Shown one piece after another: positions 52,874 through 62,095 of a DNA stretch of 64,000 nucleotides. This DNA comes from JBNNGK01 sp050268245 (GTDB taxonomy: Bacteria; Pseudomonadota; Gammaproteobacteria; Enterobacterales; Enterobacteriaceae). Position 1 is the stretch's first letter; every line of letters starts with the position of its first letter. The DNA is taken from NCBI RefSeq assembly GCF_050268245.1, contig NZ_JBNNGK010000003.1, positions 1-64,000 of the forward strand, read 5' to 3'. A program made the position numbers and the translations under genes. The notes under the pieces are model-generated. The model was not told the DNA's origin, did no database searches, and saw only the letters and a list, made by a program, of their open reading frames with translations.

Positions 52874-53811
52874 GCAGAAGAGTCGCAACCATCACATTAA
52901 ACCCGGCTTATGATCTGGTGGGTTTTTGCCCAGAGATTGAGCGGGGGGAAGTCAACCGGGTTAAAACCGCCGGCCTACATGCCGCCGGGAAAGGCATTAA
53001 TGTTGCCAAAGTACTGAAAGATTTAGGGATTGACGTCACCGTTGGCGGCTTTTTGGGTAAAGATAACCAAGACGGCTTTCAACTGTTATTCAGCGATCTG
53101 GGTATTGCTAACCGTTTTCAGGTGGTGTCAGGCCGTACCCGTATCAACGTCAAATTGACGGAAAAAGACGGCGAAGTGACCGATCTGAACTTCTCCGGTT
53201 TTGAGGTAACGCCTCAGGATTGGGAGCGTTTTGTTACGGATTCTCTGAGCTGGCTCGGCCAGTTCGATATGGTGGCGGTCAGCGGCAGTTTGCCGGCAGG
53301 CGTAGCGCCGGAAGCCTTCACGGATTGGATGGTTCGTTTACGTGCTCAGTGCCCGTGCATCATTTTCGACAGCAGCCGTGAAGCCTTGGTGGCGGGTCTA
53401 AAAGCCGCGCCGTGGTTGGTCAAACCCAACCGTCGAGAGTTGGAAATCTGGGCTGGCCGGCCATTGCCGACGCTGGCTGACGTGGTGGAAACCGCACATG
53501 CGCTGCGCGAACAGGGGATTGCGCACGTGGTGATTTCACTCGGTGCCGAAGGTGCGTTGTGGGTGAACGCGTCGGGCGCATGGATCGCCAAACCGCCAGC
53601 CTGTGAGGTTGTCAGCACGGTGGGAGCCGGTGACTCGATGGTCGGTGGCCTGATTTACGGCCTGATGATGCGTGAGTCCAGTGAGCATACGTTACGTTTG
53701 GCAACGGCCGTCGCCGCGCTGGCGGTAAGCCAGAGCAACGTTGGCGTGACCGACCGTCCGCAGTTGGCCGCGATGATGGCGCGGGTCGATCTGAAACCCT
53801 TTAACCAATAG
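52870..53811 (+). CDS. fruK: 1-phosphofructokinase FruK
   Basis: FruK phosphorylates fructose 1-phosphate to fructose 1,6-bisphosphate. The 313-residue product is a PfkB/ribokinase-family enzyme: LNPAYDLVGF at the start, KGINVAKVLKDLG with the sugar-binding pair, VSGSLPAG in the middle, and the family's second signature with the catalytic Asp, STVGAGDSMVGG, near residue 250. It overlaps fruB by 4 bases and ends 11 bases before fruA. Confidence 0.97.
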   Translation: MSRRVATITLNPAYDLVGFCPEIERGEVNRVKTAGLHAAGKGINVAKVLKDLGIDVTVGGFLGKDNQDGFQLLFSDLGIANRFQVVSGRTRINVKLTEKDGEVTDLNFSGFEVTPQDWERFVTDSLSWLGQFDMVAVSGSLPAGVAPEAFTDWMVRLRAQCPCIIFDSSREALVAGLKAAPWLVKPNRRELEIWAGRPLPTLADVVETAHALREQGIAHVVISLGAEGALWVNASGAWIAKPPACEVVSTVGAGDSMVGGLIYGLMMRESSEHTLRLATAVAALAVSQSNVGVTDRPQLAAMMARVDLKPFNQ

Positions 53812-53822
53812 CAGGAGGCAGA

Positions 53823-55511
53823 ATGAAAACGCTGCTGATGATAGACACTTCGCTTGGGCAGGCGCGTAGCCACCTGGCGAAACGCATGTTGGGTGCCGCT
53901 GCGGCCAAACAAGGTTTGCAACAGGTTGAGTCTTTGACCGAAGCTGAATTGGTGGTGATTGCCGGGCCGCTGGCTGCCGATCCTGCATTAAACGGCAAAG
54001 CGGTTTACGTTGGCGATGTTGAACAGGCGGTGCGCGAGCCGGAAGCCTTTTTGGCGCAGGCCAAAGCCGAAGCTAAACCGTATCAGGCACCGGCTGCGTT
54101 GGCCATGGCGACAAACGTCACCCGCCAGAAGCGTATTGTGGCGGTAACGGCCTGTCCGACGGGTGTGGCACATACCTTTATGGCCGCCGAAGCGATTGAA
54201 AGCGAAGCGAAAAAACGTGGTTGGTGGGTAAAAGTTGAAACACGCGGTTCTGTTGGTGCGGGCAATGCCATCACGCCTGAAGAAGTGGCGGCGGCAGATT
54301 TAGTGATCGTTGCCGCTGATATCGAAGTCGATCTGGATAAGTTTGCCGGCAAACCCATGTATCGTACCTCGACAGGCTTGGCGCTGAAGAAAACCGTGCA
54401 GGAGTTGGATAAGGCGCAGGTGGAAGCGGAAGTTTATCAGCCGCAAACACGTGCTAGCACCGGCACTACCGGCGGTAAGAAAAAAGAGAGCGCCGGCCCC
54501 TATCGTCACCTGTTAACCGGCGTGTCTTACATGCTGCCCATGGTGGTTGCGGGTGGGCTGTGTATTGCGCTGTCGTTTGTCTTTGGTATCAAGGCATTTG
54601 AAGAGAAAGGTACGCTGGCTGCGGCATTGATGCAGATTGGCGGCGGTTCAGCCTTTGCCTTGATGGTGCCGGTTTTGGCGGGGTATATCGCCTTCTCTAT
54701 CGCCGACCGTCCCGGTCTGACGCCGGGATTGATTGGCGGTATGTTGGCAGTCAGTACCGGAGCCGGCTTCCTGGGCGGTATTATCGCCGGTTTCCTGGCA
54801 GGGTACGTTGCCAAGGCGATCAGCGGCAAACTGCGTTTACCGCAAAGCATGGAGGCGCTGAAACCGATCCTGATTATTCCGCTGGTGGCGAGTTTGATTA
54901 CCGGTTTGATCATGATTTACGTGGTCGGTACGCCGGTTGCCAGAATCATGGAAGGTTTGACCAACTGGTTGCAATCACTGGGTACCGCCAATGCGGTGCT
55001 GCTGGGCGCTATTTTGGGTGCAATGATGTGTACCGATATGGGCGGCCCGGTGAACAAAGCGGCCTATGCCTTTGGTGTCGCGTTGCTGAGTTCTTCGGTG
55101 TACGCGCCGATGGCGGCGATCATGGCTGCCGGGATGGTGCCACCGCTGGCGATGGGGGTGGCGACGTTGCTGGCGCGTCGTAAGTTTGAGAAGTCTGATC
55201 AGGAAGGGGGCAAAGCTGCGTTGGTTCTGGGGCTGTGCTTTATCTCCGAAGGGGCGATTCCCTTTGCCGCGCGCGATCCGATGCGGGTGTTGCCGTGCTG
55301 TATCGCCGGTGGTGCGCTGACTGGTGCGCTGTCGATGGCGGTTGGCGCGAAACTGATGGCACCGCACGGCGGCCTGTTTGTGCTGCTGATCCCGGGGGCT
55401 ATCTCGCCGGTGCTACTGTACCTGTTAGCGATTGTCGCTGGGACGCTGTTGGCCGGGGTGGCTTATGCGCTACTGAAACGCCCAGACGCAGCGGTGACAC
55501 CCACAGCCTGA
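53823..55511 (+). CDS. fruA: Fructose PTS permease FruA (EIIB'BC)
   Basis: FruA imports and phosphorylates fructose to the 1-phosphate. The 562-residue product has the inactive B' domain first (about 1-95), the active EIIB with the phosphocysteine at 111 (AVTACPTGVAHTF), and a long EIIC with about eight helices carrying GAMMCTDMGGPVNKAAYAFG, the EIIC signature. AGGAGG precedes the ATG. It closes the fruBKA operon, followed by hairpins before the convergent nfo. Confidence 0.97.
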   Translation: MKTLLMIDTSLGQARSHLAKRMLGAAAAKQGLQQVESLTEAELVVIAGPLAADPALNGKAVYVGDVEQAVREPEAFLAQAKAEAKPYQAPAALAMATNVTRQKRIVAVTACPTGVAHTFMAAEAIESEAKKRGWWVKVETRGSVGAGNAITPEEVAAADLVIVAADIEVDLDKFAGKPMYRTSTGLALKKTVQELDKAQVEAEVYQPQTRASTGTTGGKKKESAGPYRHLLTGVSYMLPMVVAGGLCIALSFVFGIKAFEEKGTLAAALMQIGGGSAFALMVPVLAGYIAFSIADRPGLTPGLIGGMLAVSTGAGFLGGIIAGFLAGYVAKAISGKLRLPQSMEALKPILIIPLVASLITGLIMIYVVGTPVARIMEGLTNWLQSLGTANAVLLGAILGAMMCTDMGGPVNKAAYAFGVALLSSSVYAPMAAIMAAGMVPPLAMGVATLLARRKFEKSDQEGGKAALVLGLCFISEGAIPFAARDPMRVLPCCIAGGALTGALSMAVGAKLMAPHGGLFVLLIPGAISPVLLYLLAIVAGTLLAGVAYALLKRPDAAVTPTA

Positions 55512-55521
55512 GGTGTTAACT

Positions 55522-55547
55522 CCGGGATACCTCGAGGGGTATCCCGG
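55522..55547 (+). terminator. Hairpin immediately after fruA
   Basis: Perfect 10-bp CCGGGATACC / GGTATCCCGG stem starting 10 bases past the fruA stop. No T tract follows, so it may mainly protect the transcript end. Confidence 0.5.
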
Positions 55548-55642
55548 CGGCAAACGGATACATCTTGATGAGCCTACATGGGAACTGAGTTGGATAGTTG
55601 AGCCGAGTCAACAACAATACCGCTGAGGTAGGACGGGCGGAT

Positions 55643-55671
55643 AAAAAACCGGAGCCAATATGTGCTCCGGT
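55643..55671 (-). terminator. Terminator serving nfo, left arm of a mirror element
   Basis: On the minus strand ACCGGAGC, 8-base loop, GCTCCGGT, then TTTTTT. It lies 185 bases beyond the nfo stop and is nearly the inverse copy of the terminator at 55805-55833. Confidence 0.75.
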
Positions 55672-55804
55672 CAGACTGCTGACAAAGCGTGTTATTAGGG
55701 AAAGCGTGCCGAAGGGATCGTAGCGGCCTGCCGCCGGAGCGCCCCTCGGTGCGCTAGGCCCGAGTATCTCGGGTTCAAAGGTAATTTTGTTATCAACCTA
55801 CCTC
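55672..55804. repeat. Structured core between two mirror-image terminators
   Basis: About 130 bases with nested inverted repeats: GCGTGCCGAAGGG (55704-55716) against CCCCTCGGTGCGC (55742-55754), and CCCGAG/CTCGGG at 55759-55773. No coding frame is seen. With the flanking terminators the whole 190-base unit is an imperfect palindrome, as in a MITE-like element or duplicated terminator. Confidence 0.5.
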
Positions 55805-55833
55805 ACCGGAGCCAGTATTAGCTCCGGTTTTTT
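55805..55833 (+). terminator. Terminator serving fruA, right arm of a mirror element
   Basis: ACCGGAGC, loop CAGTATTA, GCTCCGGT, then TTTTTT. It lies about 295 bases beyond fruA and 23 bases before the nfo stop. Confidence 0.8.
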
Positions 55834-55855
55834 ATGCCTATTATTGGCGCAGGCG

Positions 55856-56695
55856 CTATTGCTGTGCTTTCAACCAAGCGATCTCTTCCGCCCAAATATC
55901 TGGATTCACGGTTTCGAGAATCAACGGGATATTGTCAAAACGTGCGTCACGCATAATATAGCTAAACACCGTTTTACCGATGTTGCCTTCTCCCAGGCTG
56001 TGATGGCGATCGACACGACTGTTGAATTCGCTTTTCGCGTCATTCAGGTGCATGCCGCGTAGATAGTGCATACCCACGATGTCATCTAATGCTTTAAAAG
56101 TATGCTGACAATCTTCTTCGGTACGCAAATCGTAACCGGCAGCAAAGGCGTGGCAGGTATCGATACACACGCCGACGCGGCTTTTGTCTTCGACACCGTC
56201 AATAATTGCCGCCAAATGTTCAAATTTAAAGCCCAGGTTGCTGCCTTGACCGGCGGTGTTTTCAATCACCGCCGTCACACCTTGGGTTTTATCCAGCACG
56301 ATATTGATGGATTCGGCGATGCGCGCCAGACAGCTATCTTCATCAATCTGCTTTAAATGACTGCCGGGATGGAAATTCAGCAACGTTAGCCCTAACTGTT
56401 CGCAGCGCTGCATTTCGTCGAGAAAAGCATCGCGTGATTTTTCCAATGCATCGGCCACCGGATGGCCCAGGTTAATCAGGTAGCTATCATGCGGCAGAAT
56501 TTGCCCTGACCCGTAGCCATATTGCTCGCACGCGCGTTTGAATTTATCAATCACATCCGTGGTCAGGGCTGCTGCCTTCCATTGACGCTGATTTTTAGTG
56601 AACAGGGCGAATGCGGTCGCCTCCAGTTCGTGTGCGCGGATGACCGCCTGATCCACGCCGCCTGACGCGCTGACATGTGCACCGACAAACTTCAT
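55856..56695 (-). CDS. nfo: Endonuclease IV (AP endonuclease) Nfo
   Basis: Nfo cuts DNA at abasic and oxidised sites using a trinuclear zinc centre. The 279-residue TIM-barrel protein shows KFVGAHVSASGG at the start, LNFHPGSHL, VIENTAGQGSNLG, VGVCIDTCHAFAAGYD, HLNDAKSEFNSRVDRH and ILETVNPDIW, which together hold all nine zinc ligands of the family. ATG 56695 is chosen, since AGGAG is 7 bases upstream and would be too close to ATG 56701. It lies just below yeiH, as in E. coli. Confidence 0.97.
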   Translation of the reverse strand: MKFVGAHVSASGGVDQAVIRAHELEATAFALFTKNQRQWKAAALTTDVIDKFKRACEQYGYGSGQILPHDSYLINLGHPVADALEKSRDAFLDEMQRCEQLGLTLLNFHPGSHLKQIDEDSCLARIAESINIVLDKTQGVTAVIENTAGQGSNLGFKFEHLAAIIDGVEDKSRVGVCIDTCHAFAAGYDLRTEEDCQHTFKALDDIVGMHYLRGMHLNDAKSEFNSRVDRHHSLGEGNIGKTVFSYIMRDARFDNIPLILETVNPDIWAEEIAWLKAQQ

Positions 56696-56794
56696 TTTCA
56701 TTCTCCTGTAGTATCGGCGACATTATGCATTGATAGCGACAAGTGTGAAAGGTAGGGCACGCATGGGCCTGAGCTTCAGGCCCGCAGGGATCGA

Positions 56795-57871
56795 TTAGAA
56801 CAAATGTTGCACCAGCTGATTGATGGCACCGCCGCCGACGATCAACCAAATGAACAGCAGCGTTGCCAGCAAAATGGGTTTCATACCGGCCTGACGCACC
56901 GCACTAATGTGGGTGGTGAGACCCAGCGCCGCCATTGCCATGGCTAACATCCAGGTGTCGGCGGTGATCAGATGATGCACCAGCGTGACGGGGATCAGAT
57001 TAAACGAGTTCAGCCCAGCGACGGCAATAAACAGCACCGCGAACCACGGAATAGTAATGGCAGACTTTTCACCTTTGCCTGCGCTGCTACCACGGCCAAT
57101 ATAGCCAGACAGCAGCAAGAGAAACGGTGCCAGCATCATGACACGGATCATTTTGGCGATCACCGCGGCGTTTTCCGCCTCTGGGCCGATGGCATGCCCG
57201 GCTGCGACGACTTGCGCGACTTCGTGAATGGTTGAACCGGTATAGATGCCAAAGGTTTCCTGGGTGAACGGTAGCCAAGCGAATTGCTGATTCAGATGAT
57301 AAAGCCACGGGTAAGCAAAGATCGCCAGCGTACCAAATACCACCACGGTCGAGACGGCCACTGCCACTTTACTGGAGTCGGCTTTTAATACCGGCTCGGT
57401 CGCCATGACCGCCGCCGCGCCGCAGATACTGCTACCGGCGCCGATCAACATTGCCGTTTGATTATCGATGCCGAAGACTTTTTTCCCCAGCCAGCAGGCG
57501 AGCAAGAAGGTGCTGGTTAAGGTTAAGGCATCAATAATAATGCCGGTCGCGCCCACGTCTGCGATTTGTTGAAAGGTCAGACGGAAGCCGTACAGAATGA
57601 TGCCAAGCCGGAGTAATCGCTGTTTGGCAAGTTGCACGCCGCTGTGGCAACTCGGTTGCAGCCACGGATAAACGGTATTGCCGATGACAATGCCGAAAAT
57701 AATCGCCAGCGTCAGCGCACCTAACCCCAAATTGGCGATCCAGGGGATGTCGCCAGCCCAAATGGCGATGGCCGTAAGCCCGCCCGTCAGCACCAATCCG
57801 GGCACCAAACGTGGAAGACCAAACAGCGGGAAGCGCCGTTCAGGGAAAGGGGATGAAGTATCGGTTGCCAT
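56795..57871 (-). CDS. yeiH: YeiH, UPF0324 inner-membrane protein
   Basis: A 358-residue protein with about ten hydrophobic helices, of the UPF0324 family (YeiH), with AMLIGAGSSICGAAAVMATEPV and YTGSTIHEVAQVVAAG as family markers. Function is not settled; relatives are linked to sulfite or sulfonate export, and in E. coli yeiH is a target of the neighbouring LysR regulator YeiE. It is divergent from yeiE, which supports that link. Confidence 0.93.
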   Translation of the reverse strand: MATDTSSPFPERRFPLFGLPRLVPGLVLTGGLTAIAIWAGDIPWIANLGLGALTLAIIFGIVIGNTVYPWLQPSCHSGVQLAKQRLLRLGIILYGFRLTFQQIADVGATGIIIDALTLTSTFLLACWLGKKVFGIDNQTAMLIGAGSSICGAAAVMATEPVLKADSSKVAVAVSTVVVFGTLAIFAYPWLYHLNQQFAWLPFTQETFGIYTGSTIHEVAQVVAAGHAIGPEAENAAVIAKMIRVMMLAPFLLLLSGYIGRGSSAGKGEKSAITIPWFAVLFIAVAGLNSFNLIPVTLVHHLITADTWMLAMAMAALGLTTHISAVRQAGMKPILLATLLFIWLIVGGGAINQLVQHLF

Positions 57872-58140
57872 GCGTTGAGTCCTTTGTCTGTGATTCTACG
57901 GACAAGGTTAGAGGGTTATGATATAAAAGAGAAATTAGTTATATATTTATAACCAATCTAAATAACTGGTATAAGAAGCCTCTGGTTATGCGTGCTGGCT
58001 CAGACCGTAGCGGGCAAACGTGATAATCTGAATGCAATGATTTGTGGTAAGCGGCTTACCAATTAGGGAGGGTCGCCTGTTAATTTCACGCGTGTGCGCG
58101 GGAGAACCTTGCCCGGCCACTTGTCAATTCTGAGATGAGT
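57872..58140. promoter_or_regulatory. yeiH/yeiE divergent promoter region
   Basis: A 269-base region containing ATATAAAAGAG and TTATATATTTATAACCAATCTAAATAACTGG at 57922-57970. TTATATATTTATAA at 57939-57952 is a near-palindrome of the kind LysR regulators bind, and is a candidate YeiE site. Confidence 0.4.
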
Positions 58141-59013
58141 ATGCATATCACTTTACGTCAACTGCAGGTGTTTACCGAAGTGCTAAAGAGTGGCTCAACG
58201 ACTCAGGCATCCGTGGTGTTGGCGCTGTCGCAGTCGGCGGTGAGTGCGGCGTTAGCGGATCTTGAGGGGCAGTTAGGCGTACAGTTGTTTGATCGCGTCG
58301 GTAAACGGCTAGTGATCAACGAACACGGCCGTTTACTGTATCCGAAAGCGCTGGCGTTACTTGAACAGGCCAGCGAGATCGAGCAGTTGTTCCGTTACGA
58401 TGGTGGGGCACTGCGCATTGCGGCCAGCAGTACCATTGGCAATTATATGCTGCCGGAAATGATTGCGCGTTACCGTAACGATTTCCCCGCGACGCCGTTA
58501 GAATTGAACGTGGGCAATAGCCAGGATGTGATCGGTGCCGTAGCCGATTTTCGCGTTGACTTGGGGTTGATTGAGGGGCCATGTCACATGCCGGAACTGG
58601 TGACTCAGCCATGGTTGGACGACGAACTGGTGGTGTTTGCTGCGCCGGACAGCCCATTAACACAACAACCGTTGACGCTGGCGGTGTTGGCTAAATCGCC
58701 GTGGATCCTGCGCGAGCGGGGTTCTGGTACGCGTGAAATATTAGACCATTTATTACTTGCCCATTTGCCACATTTTCAGTTGGTGATGGAGTTAGGTAAC
58801 TCAGAGGCCATCAAACATGCGGTGCGTCACGGGATTGGCATCAGTTGTCTGTCGCGTCGGGTGATAAGCGATCAGTTGGCAGCCGGAACGCTGGTGGAGT
58901 TGAAAGTGCCATTGCCACCCTTAATGCGCACGCTGTATTTGATCCATCATCGGCAAAAACACATCTCTAACGCGTTACAGCGTTTCCTCAGCTATTGCAC
59001 GCTGTCAGTATAA
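58141..59013 (+). CDS. yeiE: LysR-family regulator YeiE
   Basis: A 290-residue LysR regulator: winged helix at about 1-60 (HITLRQLQVFTEVLKSGSTTQA..., QSAVSAALADLEGQLG) and a periplasmic-binding-like effector domain. Sequence closely follows E. coli YeiE, which binds sulfite and controls yeiH and related genes. I use ATG 58141 as in E. coli; an ATG two codons upstream is possible. The ribosome site is poor for both. Confidence 0.93.
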   Translation: MHITLRQLQVFTEVLKSGSTTQASVVLALSQSAVSAALADLEGQLGVQLFDRVGKRLVINEHGRLLYPKALALLEQASEIEQLFRYDGGALRIAASSTIGNYMLPEMIARYRNDFPATPLELNVGNSQDVIGAVADFRVDLGLIEGPCHMPELVTQPWLDDELVVFAAPDSPLTQQPLTLAVLAKSPWILRERGSGTREILDHLLLAHLPHFQLVMELGNSEAIKHAVRHGIGISCLSRRVISDQLAAGTLVELKVPLPPLMRTLYLIHHRQKHISNALQRFLSYCTLSV

Positions 59014-59187
59014 GTATAAAACCCCGATCTGCTTCACATTAATGATATTAAGTTGGGTGATGAGAGGTATTGCTAATAATTATCACTGAATTATGAAGCT
59101 ATCTTATATCATCGTAATGTTACTAGTGCATAGGTGGGTATTTGCTACAATCCGCCCTCAATTTTTTGACGAGCAGATAGGGTAAGA

Positions 59188-60666
59188 ATGGCTCAGCAGG
59201 ATATAAAAACATCGGGGCAGCAAGCACCCGGACTTCGCCGCGAGTTAAAAGCGCGACACTTAACCATGATTGCCATTGGTGGTTCCATCGGTACCGGCCT
59301 GTTTGTCGCCTCTGGCGCAACGGTTTCGCAGGCAGGCCCTGGCGGGGCACTGCTGTCTTACGCGCTGATTGGCTTAATGGTTTATTTCTTAATGACCAGC
59401 TTGGGTGAATTGGCGGCGTTTATGCCGGTTTCTGGTTCATTCTCCACCTACGGTGCTAAATACGTCGAAGAAGGTTTTGGTTTCGCGCTGGGTTGGAACT
59501 ATTGGTATAACTGGGCGGTCACCATTGCTGTCGACTTGGTTGCGGCGCAACTGGTGATGAGCTATTGGTTCCCGGATACGCCAGGCTGGATTTGGAGCGC
59601 CTTGTTCCTCGGCTTGATGTTCTTGCTCAACTACATATCAGTGAAGGGCTTTGGCGAAGCGGAATATTGGTTCTCACTGATTAAAGTGACCACGGTGATT
59701 ATCTTTATCGCTATCGGCGTGCTGATGATTGTTGGCATTTTAAAAGGGGGTGAGCACGCGGGTTGGGAAAACTGGACCATCGGTGATGCGCCGTTTGCGG
59801 GCGGTTTCTCCGCGATGATCGGCGTAGCGATGATCGTCGGCTTCTCGTTCCAAGGCACCGAGCTGATTGGCATCGCTGCCGGTGAGTCTGAAAACCCAGG
59901 TAAAAATATTCCGCGTGCGGTTCGTCAGGTATTTTGGCGTATTCTGTTGTTCTATATTTTTGCCATCTTGATTATCAGCCTGATCATTCCTTATACCGAT
60001 CCAAGCCTGTTGCGTAACGACGTGAAAGATATCAGCGTCAGCCCGTTCACGTTGGTATTCCAACATGCAGGCCTGCTATCAGCGGCGGCGGTGATGAATG
60101 CGGTCATTCTGACGGCGGTGCTGTCAGCCGGTAACTCTGGCATGTATGCATCGACCCGTATGCTGTTTACCCTGGCCTCTGAAGGTAAAGCACCGCGCAT
60201 CTTTGCCAAGTTGTCAAAAGGTGGCGTGCCGCGCAATGCCTTATATGCCACAACCGTAGTGGCAGGGCTGTGCTTCCTGAGCTCGATGTTTGGTAACCAA
60301 TCCGTGTATTTGTGGTTGTTGAACACCTCCGGTATGACCGGGTTTATCGCGTGGTTGGGGATCGCCATCAGTCATTATCGTTTCCGCCGTGGTTACATGC
60401 TACAGGGGCGCGATTTGGGTGAATTGCCGTACCGTTCCGGTTTCTTCCCGGTAGGGCCGATCTTTGCCTTTGTGCTGTGCCTGATTATCACCCTTGGTCA
60501 AAACTACCAGGCTTTCCTGGAAGACAAAATTGACTGGTACGGTGTCACCGCAACCTATATTGGTATTCCTCTATTCCTGATTATCTGGTTCGGTTATAAG
60601 CTGACGCGCGGCACCCGCGTGGTGAAGTACAGCGAAATGGAATTCCCCAAGATGGATGTGAAGTAA
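59188..60666 (+). CDS. lysP: Lysine-specific permease LysP
   Basis: LysP is the lysine:H+ symporter of the amino acid-polyamine-organocation family and, in E. coli, also restrains the acid sensor CadC. The 492-residue protein has twelve helices; markers are LKARHLTMIAIGGSIGTGLFVASG, GALLSYALIG, FSFQGTELIGIAAGESENPGKNIPRAVRQVFWR, and VSGSFSTYGAKYVEEGFGFALGWNYWYNW. It lies next to yeiE as in E. coli. No lysine riboswitch is seen in the 174-base upstream gap. Confidence 0.96.
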   Translation: MAQQDIKTSGQQAPGLRRELKARHLTMIAIGGSIGTGLFVASGATVSQAGPGGALLSYALIGLMVYFLMTSLGELAAFMPVSGSFSTYGAKYVEEGFGFALGWNYWYNWAVTIAVDLVAAQLVMSYWFPDTPGWIWSALFLGLMFLLNYISVKGFGEAEYWFSLIKVTTVIIFIAIGVLMIVGILKGGEHAGWENWTIGDAPFAGGFSAMIGVAMIVGFSFQGTELIGIAAGESENPGKNIPRAVRQVFWRILLFYIFAILIISLIIPYTDPSLLRNDVKDISVSPFTLVFQHAGLLSAAAVMNAVILTAVLSAGNSGMYASTRMLFTLASEGKAPRIFAKLSKGGVPRNALYATTVVAGLCFLSSMFGNQSVYLWLLNTSGMTGFIAWLGIAISHYRFRRGYMLQGRDLGELPYRSGFFPVGPIFAFVLCLIITLGQNYQAFLEDKIDWYGVTATYIGIPLFLIIWFGYKLTRGTRVVKYSEMEFPKMDVK

Positions 60667-60682
60667 CCCTCACATTGCTTTG

Positions 60683-60708
60683 AACGCGGCGGTGCGCCGC
60701 CGCGTTAT
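60683..60708 (+). terminator. Terminator of lysP
   Basis: AACGCGGCGG, TGCG loop, CCGCCGCGTT, then ATTTCC, 16 bases after the lysP stop. A strong stem with a short T tract. Confidence 0.75.
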
Positions 60709-61012
60709 TTCCTTCGACGTTTTATCTCTGAAAGTCCTCACTGCGCGGTGATTAGCCCTTTTTGCTGTTTTGGCACGTCACTGGCGTCACCTTAATACCT
60801 CGAAAAAATGTCACTAATCGCCGTATGCCCACATTCTTCGCAAATAAAACCTTATAGATAATTATTTGAGATAATGGTTATTTGCGTGATTGATAAGTAT
60901 TATCGTTTGCTTTACTGTTAGAATCTGCTGCATCCCTGATGCCACGTACTTTCTCGGTAATATCGTCTCTTTGGTAGACGTTAACATCGTCGTCGTAATA
61001 GGTAGCCAAATA
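60709..61012 (+). promoter_or_regulatory. Control region of the iron-type ABC transporter with Fur boxes
   Basis: A 304-base gap with the promoter of the permease gene. TGATAAGTATTATCG at 60891-60905 matches the 7-1-7 Fur consensus (TGATAATNATTATCA) at 12 of 14 specified positions, and GAGATAATGGTTATTTG at 60869-60885 looks like a second, adjoining half. Iron-dependent repression is therefore likely. Confidence 0.7.
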
Positions 61013-62095
61013 ATGAGTGTAACCACCGATCCTTTGCCACCGGTAAAAGGACAATCTCGCGTCCAGGTGATGGGGCACTATCAACATATTCTTCGCCATC
61101 GCCTGATGATAATGGGCGTGTTAGCGCTGGCGATCGCCGGTTCGCTGCTGTTGGATTTCACCATGGGTCCAGCCGGATTATCGCTGTCTACGCTGTGGGA
61201 AACACTGGTTCATCCTGCCACGGCAGATGCGGGTACCCGCGTGATTGTTTGGGATATCCGTTTGCCCTATGCGCTCATGGCGGTGGTGGTGGGCATGGCG
61301 TTAGGCTTGGCCGGCGCTGAGATGCAAACGATTTTGAATAACCCGCTCGCCAGTCCCTTTACGCTGGGCGTGTCATCTGCCGCCGCGTTTGGCGCGGCGT
61401 TGGCGATTGTCTTGGGCATTGGCTTGCCGGGGATTCCTGCGCAGTGGTTTATCTCCGCCAATGCCTTTGTGTTTGCGCTGTTTGCCGCATTGATGTTGGA
61501 TGGCATTACCCGCTGGACGCGGGTTGCTACGTCCGGCGTCGTGCTGTTCGGTATTGCGCTGGTCTTTACCTTTAATGCATTGGTATCGATGATGCAATTT
61601 ATCGCCAGTGAAGATACCTTGCAAGGCTTGGTCTTCTGGACGATGGGCAGCCTGGCGCGCGCATCGTGGGAGAAGCTCGGTATTCTGCTGGCGGTCTTCG
61701 CGGTGTTGCTGCCGTTGTCGATGATGAGCAGTTGGAAATTGACAGCGCTCCGCTTAGGGGAAGATCGTGCCGTCAGCTTCGGTATTGACGTGCGTCGTTT
61801 GCGTTTGGCGACCCTATTGCGCATCAGTATTCTTTCTGCGTTGGCGGTAGCGTTCGTCGGGCCGATTGGATTTATCGGTCTGGTTGCCCCGCATATTGCG
61901 CGCATGATGTTTGGTGAAGATCACCGTTTTTATCTGCCAGCCAGTGCGCTGATTGGGGCATTAGTGCTGTCGATGGCGTCGGTCGCGTCGAAAAACTTGG
62001 TGCCAGGCATCATTATTCCGGTGGGTATTGTGACCTCGCTGGTCGGCGTGCCCTTCTTCCTGAGTATTATCTTGCGCCACCGGGGGAATGTCTGA
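61013..62095 (+). CDS. FecCD-family iron-type ABC transporter permease
   Basis: A 360-residue inner-membrane permease for siderophore, haem or cobalamin import. It has about ten helices and family markers RLPYALMAVVVGMALGLAGA, NNPLASPFTLGVSSAAAFGAALAI, GRR-type RAVSFGIDVRRLR, and FVGPIGFIGLVAPHIARMM. I start at ATG 61013 because a longer frame begins inside the Fur box. FecCD permeases normally pair with a binding protein; none is upstream. Its stop overlaps the ATPase start. Confidence 0.93.
   Translation: MSVTTDPLPPVKGQSRVQVMGHYQHILRHRLMIMGVLALAIAGSLLLDFTMGPAGLSLSTLWETLVHPATADAGTRVIVWDIRLPYALMAVVVGMALGLAGAEMQTILNNPLASPFTLGVSSAAAFGAALAIVLGIGLPGIPAQWFISANAFVFALFAALMLDGITRWTRVATSGVVLFGIALVFTFNALVSMMQFIASEDTLQGLVFWTMGSLARASWEKLGILLAVFAVLLPLSMMSSWKLTALRLGEDRAVSFGIDVRRLRLATLLRISILSALAVAFVGPIGFIGLVAPHIARMMFGEDHRFYLPASALIGALVLSMASVASKNLVPGIIIPVGIVTSLVGVPFFLSIILRHRGNV

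Noticed and set aside
59014..59187. Possible lysine riboswitch upstream of lysP
   Set aside because: The 174-base gap is too short and shows none of the conserved L-box helices; LysP in enterobacteria is controlled otherwise.
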